The position numbers were made by a program, and so were the translations under genes. A stretch of 10,463 bases of DNA from CAYOFK01 sp964403185 (GTDB taxonomy: Bacteria; Bacteroidota; Bacteroidia; Bacteroidales; VadinHA17). Below the pieces are notes generated by a model, which was given only the letters and a program-made list of their open reading frames with translations, was not told where the DNA came from and ran no database searches. The stretch's first letter is position 1; every line of letters starts with the position of its first letter. This document shows, one piece after another, positions 7,706-10,463 of this stretch. The stretch spans positions 1 through 10,463 of the forward strand of contig CAYOFK010000113.1 in NCBI GenBank assembly GCA_964403185.1. Reading direction: 5' to 3'.

Positions 7706-7805
7706 NNNNNNNNNNNNNNNNNNNNNNNNNNNNNNNNNNNNNNNNNNNNNNNNNNNNNNNNNNNNNNNNNNNNNNNNNNNNNNNNNNNNNNNNNNNNNNN
7801 NNNNN
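7706..7805. other. Assembly gap (100 Ns)
   Basis: Exactly 100 undetermined bases, the customary filler for a scaffold gap of unknown size. Because the same repeat blocks flank it on both sides, the true length may be much more or less than 100 and the missing sequence is probably further repeat units. Confidence 0.97.
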
Positions 7806-7863
7806 CAGACCAGTCAAGGCGGCATCCCGGCAAGGGAGTTAGTCGGGATCTAAGCGGCTGGTC
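7806..7863. repeat. Right copy of the structured direct repeat
   Basis: It carries the shared 14-nt block (7806-7819) and the shared 26-nt block (7835-7860). Two nested stems are visible. The outer one pairs GACCAGTC (7808-7815) with GGCTGGTC (7856-7863), with one G-T wobble. The inner one pairs ATCCCGGC (7824-7831) with GTCGGGAT (7842-7849), also with one wobble where the left copy has a Watson-Crick pair. Combining both copies gives a unit of about 59 nt. The right edge (GGCTGGTCAAG) looks like the unit junction with about 11 nt missing. Confidence 0.75.
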
Positions 7864-7885
7864 AAGAAGTAGAATAAAAAAGGAC

Positions 7886-7943
7886 TGGAAAATTGGAATA
7901 CTGGAATTTAGTGAGGGGAGCGAGTAATGTTGGAATGATGGAA
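7886..7943. repeat. 8-nt periodic TGGAA tract
   Basis: TGGAA starts at 7886, 7894 and 7902, exactly 8 nt apart, and again at 7931 and 7939, also 8 nt apart. The two groups are separated by a G-rich 21-nt interruption (GTGAGGGGAGCGAG). It resembles the degenerate low-complexity spacers often seen between Bacteroidota genes. No function is apparent. Confidence 0.55.
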
Positions 7944-7991
7944 GAAAATCATGTTAAGGATAGAACATGACACCCGATTAGAGAGTAATGA

Positions 7992-9380
7992 CTATTGTCC
8001 ATTTTCTTCTGCTGCCGAGATCCAACCCCCGCCTAAAGCCTTATAAAGTTTTACGTGGGCATTCAGGAATTTTTGATAAGTTTCGGCTGCGGCCAGATCT
8101 GCATTAAAATTAGATCTGTCTGAATCCAGTACCTCAAGGTAAGAAGTAACTCCTTCACGGTAGCGTTCACGTGAAAGGAGGGCTGCATTTTCGGCTGCTT
8201 TTTTCTGTTTTAATACAGCTTGTAATTCTTGTTCCAGGGTTTGAATTTCAACGAGAGCATCTTCAACTTCCCTGAAGGATTGCAACACCACCTTTTCATA
8301 GTTCAGAAAAGCCTGTTGGGTTTTTTGCTTTTCAATTTCCACTCTTCTTCTGTTCTTGCCAAAATTAAAAATTGGTCCGGTAATTCCACTTCCAAGGCTC
8401 CAGGCCGGCGAAGATAAGAGTGTGGACAGATCAGAGCTGGCCATTCCCAATGCACCGGTCAGGCTAATGGATGGGAATCTCATAGCCTGTGCCACTCCGA
8501 TCCTGGCATTCTGAGCTGCCAGTAATAATTCTGCCTGCATGACATCAGGACGTCTTTCCAATAATCCGGACGGGATGCCTGCGGGGATCTCCGGAGCCTT
8601 TTCATCTCTCAGTCTTCCTGATTCAACAGGACCGGGGTTTTGTCCCAGCAAGACACTGAGGGCATGTTCGGTTTGGGCTACAGCCCTTACGAATGCGGGT
8701 ACCGCTGAAGCAGCAATAGCCTCCTGGATCTCTGCCTGGTTCAGGTCTATTTCCGGAATGGTGCCATATTCAAATTTTGAATTCATGATCCTTAATCCTT
8801 CTTGTCTGGAATTGAGTGTTTGTTTTGAAATTTCCAGTCTTGCATTGAAATCGAGCAACAAAAAATAAGTGTTTGCAATTTCCGAGATCAGGCTTACCTG
8901 AACGGTTCTTTGAGCATACTGAGAGGCAAGCATATCGGCTTTTGCCGATTCAGTAGCCCTTCTGTATTTTCCCCAGAAGTCAATTTCCCAGTTTATATTT
9001 CCCAGGGTTGAGAAGTTGTTGAAAGTACTGCCACTGTTTCCGAACAGATCTATGTTGGTGCGGCTTGCATTTCCGGTGTAACCAATTGAAGGCCCCAGAT
9101 CGGCCCTGGTATAACCAACCACCAACCGGGCTTCTTCTATGCGGGAAGCAGCAATCAGAACATCCTGATTGTTCTTAAGCCCAGTGTCAATCAGAGAAAC
9201 AAGTTGTGGGTCATTAAATAATACCCACCAACGCAGATTTAAAACGGTATCCGTTTTAACCATTTCATAATTGAATTTTGCCGGTGTATTCACCACTGGT
9301 TTTTGAAAATCCGGTCCAACCATACAACCCGAGACGGTAATCAGAAGGAGTATCGTTAAATAAATTATTAACCTTTTCAT
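7992..9380 (-). CDS. RND efflux outer-membrane lipoprotein (OprM/CusC/TolC-like)
   Basis: The outer-membrane channel of a tripartite RND efflux pump, 462 residues, of the NodT/OprM type. The N-terminus is a lipoprotein signal with lipobox VSGC (Cys19), followed by the family hallmark MVGPDFQKP (20-28). The two repeated efflux-protein halves are visible. Conserved stretches are WWVLFNDPQL (51-60), WEIDFWGKYRRATESA (131-146), the inter-half IPSGLLERRPDVMQAE (269-284), GPIFNFGKNR (335-344), YREGVTSYLEVLDSDR (407-422) and ALGGGW (448-453). It is full length. It lies downstream of an RND permease end in the same direction, but a four-helix-bundle gene with repeat-like flanks now sits between them. 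The substrate cannot be inferred from this gene. Confidence 0.95.
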   Translation of the reverse strand: MKRLIIYLTILLLITVSGCMVGPDFQKPVVNTPAKFNYEMVKTDTVLNLRWWVLFNDPQLVSLIDTGLKNNQDVLIAASRIEEARLVVGYTRADLGPSIGYTGNASRTNIDLFGNSGSTFNNFSTLGNINWEIDFWGKYRRATESAKADMLASQYAQRTVQVSLISEIANTYFLLLDFNARLEISKQTLNSRQEGLRIMNSKFEYGTIPEIDLNQAEIQEAIAASAVPAFVRAVAQTEHALSVLLGQNPGPVESGRLRDEKAPEIPAGIPSGLLERRPDVMQAELLLAAQNARIGVAQAMRFPSISLTGALGMASSDLSTLLSSPAWSLGSGITGPIFNFGKNRRRVEIEKQKTQQAFLNYEKVVLQSFREVEDALVEIQTLEQELQAVLKQKKAAENAALLSRERYREGVTSYLEVLDSDRSNFNADLAAAETYQKFLNAHVKLYKALGGGWISAAEENGQ

Positions 9381-9412
9381 TATTGTTTATGAATTACAGG
9401 TTTTATTAAAAT

Positions 9413-9470
9413 GGCAAATCACAAATCATAAAAAACAAATAAATTTCAAATTCGAAATATCAAACACATC
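9413..9470. repeat. CAAAT-rich low-complexity flank, left side
   Basis: CAAAT starts at 9415, 9422, 9436 and 9447 in an A-rich, almost G-free tract between the efflux outer-membrane gene and the four-helix-bundle gene. The other side of the four-helix-bundle gene carries the complementary ATTTG words, so the two flanks form an imperfect inverted pair. Confidence 0.5.
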
Positions 9471-9478
9471 AAAATTAT

Positions 9479-9847
9479 CTATTTGGTTTTTTCGATAATT
9501 GAGGATAATATTTTTTTTAATTCTATAGACTCTTTATGAAGTCTAAGAGCTTCATTATCATTATTTAGTTCATTCGTTTCACGAATTAACCTTAACCAAA
9601 AACCACTTTCTTTAGCTTCTTTTCGTGCAATTTTTATTCTCAACATAAAATCTTTTTTACTCAGCGACTCATTGGCTTCCCGGTAATTAGCTCCCATAGA
9701 TCCTGAAGCTTTAATTAACTGTCTTCCATCCTCTTCATTGGCTGTTGAATAAGGTAATGTTTTAACAAATAACCTAACATCCTTAGCAAAGATAAATGTA
9801 CGTTCTTCAAGATCATAAACAGGTTTAGAACTTTGCTTTTTAGTCAT
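9479..9847 (-). CDS. Four-helix bundle protein (23S rRNA intervening-sequence protein family)
   Basis: A 122-residue protein of the four-helix-bundle family first found in 23S rRNA intervening sequences and related in fold to the Avd accessory protein of diversity-generating retroelements. Typical stretches are YDLEERTFIFAKDVRLFV (11-28), the turn-and-helix core SGSMGANYREANESLSKKDF (48-67), IARKEAKESGFWLRLI (73-88) and a final Lys/Glu-rich helix (about 98-121). The cellular role of free-standing members is not known. The gene interrupts the order RND permease - outer-membrane factor, about 100 nt from each. Its composition stands out: I count 30 G/C in the 120 bases 9481-9600, against 28 in the 60 bases 8521-8580 of the neighbour. 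No reverse transcriptase or variable-repeat pair is visible, so a retroelement link is not supported here. Confidence 0.9.
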   Translation of the reverse strand: MTKKQSSKPVYDLEERTFIFAKDVRLFVKTLPYSTANEEDGRQLIKASGSMGANYREANESLSKKDFMLRIKIARKEAKESGFWLRLIRETNELNNDNEALRLHKESIELKKILSSIIEKTK

Positions 9848-9859
9848 TGTTTTTTCTTG

Positions 9860-9941
9860 TTATTTGGTGTTAATCCATTTGAAATTTTGGATGTTGGTTA
9901 TTGAGATTTATTTGAAATTTGGATTTTGTTATTTGTTATTT
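9860..9941. repeat. ATTTG-rich low-complexity flank, right side
   Basis: ATTTG starts at 9862, 9877, 9910, 9917 and 9931, in a T-rich tract with few C between the RND permease end and the four-helix-bundle gene. It is the complement of the CAAAT words on the other side (9415-9451). The match is imperfect and could reflect shared low complexity rather than defined ends. Confidence 0.5.
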
Positions 9942-9951
9942 TAAAAATTAC

Positions 9952-10463
9952 CTATCCCGTTACCTGCGCTGCCTCTCTGTCTCGTTTCTTCTCATACCCT
10001 GCAATTTTCCCTATAAACACGAACAACATCGGGTATAGGAAAACTCCGAGTAAAGTTGCAAGGGACATTCCTCCAATTAATGCCATACCCATGACTTTCC
10101 TGGCTTCGGCTCCCGATCCCGAGGCAATTACAAGAGGGAATACACCAAGAATAAATGAAAAAGCAGTCATCAGTATAGGCCTGAATCGCGATCTGGCTGC
10201 CTTAATAGCAGCATCAAAAAGGCTCAGTCCTTTCTTGAACTCTTCATTGGCAAATTCAACAATAAGGATGGCATTTTTAGCGGCCATTCCAATAAGCATG
10301 ACAAAAGAAACCTGCGCAAAAATATTATTCTCAAAAGTGGGACTGAAAAGGCGGGCAGCCCAGAGAGCAAACAGGGCACCGAAAATCGCAAAGGGGGTCC
10401 CCAGTAAAATACTGAAAGGCAAAGACCAGCTTTCATATTGTGCAGCCAGTATCAGGAACACAA
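9952..10463 (-). CDS. RND efflux permease (AcrB/HAE1-like), C-terminal part
   Basis: The last roughly 170 residues of an inner-membrane proton-driven RND transporter; the gene runs off the right edge of the window, so its start is not seen. The visible part covers the last transmembrane segments of the HAE1 family: LILAAQYESWSLPFSILLGT, then FAQVSFVMLIGMAAKNAILI, where the Lys in AAKNAILIVEF matches the proton-relay lysine of AcrB (Lys940), then RPILMTAFSFILGVFPLVIA and GMALIGGMSLATLLGVFLYP. The tail (EKKRDREAAQVTG) is cytoplasmic and charged. With the outer-membrane lipoprotein gene it forms part of a tripartite pump; the periplasmic adaptor would be expected upstream, outside the window. 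The substrate-binding porter domains are not visible, so specificity is unknown. Confidence 0.95.
   Translation of the reverse strand, partial: VFLILAAQYESWSLPFSILLGTPFAIFGALFALWAARLFSPTFENNIFAQVSFVMLIGMAAKNAILIVEFANEEFKKGLSLFDAAIKAARSRFRPILMTAFSFILGVFPLVIASGSGAEARKVMGMALIGGMSLATLLGVFLYPMLFVFIGKIAGYEKKRDREAAQVTG

Larger units (their letters stand above)
7569..7991. other. 423-bp non-coding region with an assembly gap, between the efflux operon and tyrS
   Basis: No credible gene lies here. From left to right it holds a -7-like promoter box for tyrS, a perfect 9-bp palindrome, a structured direct repeat interrupted by 100 Ns, an 8-nt periodic TGGAA tract, and about 50 nt with nothing I can assign before the stop codon of the outer-membrane efflux gene. 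An open frame that crosses the Ns is an artefact. Confidence 0.85.

Noticed and set aside
7494..7853. Open reading frame on the + strand crossing the N gap
   Set aside because: It is antisense to the start of tyrS and then passes through 100 undetermined bases and the repeat; there is no family resemblance.
7639..7863. Possible integron attC sites, prompted by GTTAGTC/GACTAAC-like words and the ~59-nt unit length
   Set aside because: GTTAGTC does not fit the GTTRRRY core, no matching RYYYAAC partner is placed at the other end, and there is no integrase or gene cassette nearby.
7639..7863. Possible CRISPR array from the direct repeats
   Set aside because: The unit is repeated in full without unique spacers of constant length, only two partial copies are visible, and no cas genes are present.
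9479..9847. Diversity-generating retroelement, because the four-helix-bundle fold resembles Avd
   Set aside because: No reverse transcriptase, template repeat or variable repeat can be seen within the window.

Overview
This window looks like a chromosomal stretch of a free-living or environmental member of the Bacteroidota (probably Bacteroidales or a close relative). The grounds are the DUF3108-efp gene pair, sequences matching the Bacteroidota -7 promoter box (TAnnTTTG), the absence of Shine-Dalgarno sequences, and the low-complexity intergenic repeats common in this phylum. A run of exactly 100 Ns at 7706-7805 marks a scaffold gap, so this is a draft or metagenome-derived assembly.

Left part (1-2757, + strand): an exported DUF3108 protein, elongation factor P (efp), and a cytoplasmic GAF plus SpoIIE-type PP2C phosphatase. 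A 9-bp hairpin and a -7-like box between the first two genes suggest that efp starts its own transcription unit; the phosphatase follows 26 nt later and may be co-transcribed.

Middle part (2790-6182, - strand): a tightly packed three-gene module reading right to left. It encodes a Wzz-like chain-length/co-polymerase protein, an O-antigen ligase/polymerase (Wzy/WaaL-like) integral membrane protein, and a SAM-dependent methyltransferase. The joints are overlapping (ATGCCTGA and ATGA), so translation is probably coupled. Together they fit the late, membrane-associated steps of making and modifying a surface polysaccharide. No glycosyltransferases, flippase or export channel lie in the window.

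Right part (6273-10463, - strand): tyrS (tyrosyl-tRNA synthetase), then a 423-bp non-coding stretch holding the N gap, then an efflux module. In transcription order the efflux module is the C-terminal end of an RND (AcrB-like) permease running off the window, a small four-helix-bundle (23S rRNA intervening-sequence-protein family) gene, and a TolC/OprM-family outer-membrane lipoprotein. The four-helix-bundle gene is clearly more A/T-rich than its neighbours and is bordered by CAAAT/ATTTG-rich low-complexity DNA in inverted orientation. It therefore looks like an insertion into an otherwise ordinary permease-outer membrane factor operon.

Most of the window is ordinary. The part that deserves a second look is the structured repeat at 7639-7863. 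Identical blocks of 26 nt and 14 nt recur on both sides of the N gap in an order that implies a roughly 59-nt tandem unit, each copy able to fold into a stem-loop. The gap is probably a collapsed array of these units between the efflux operon and tyrS.
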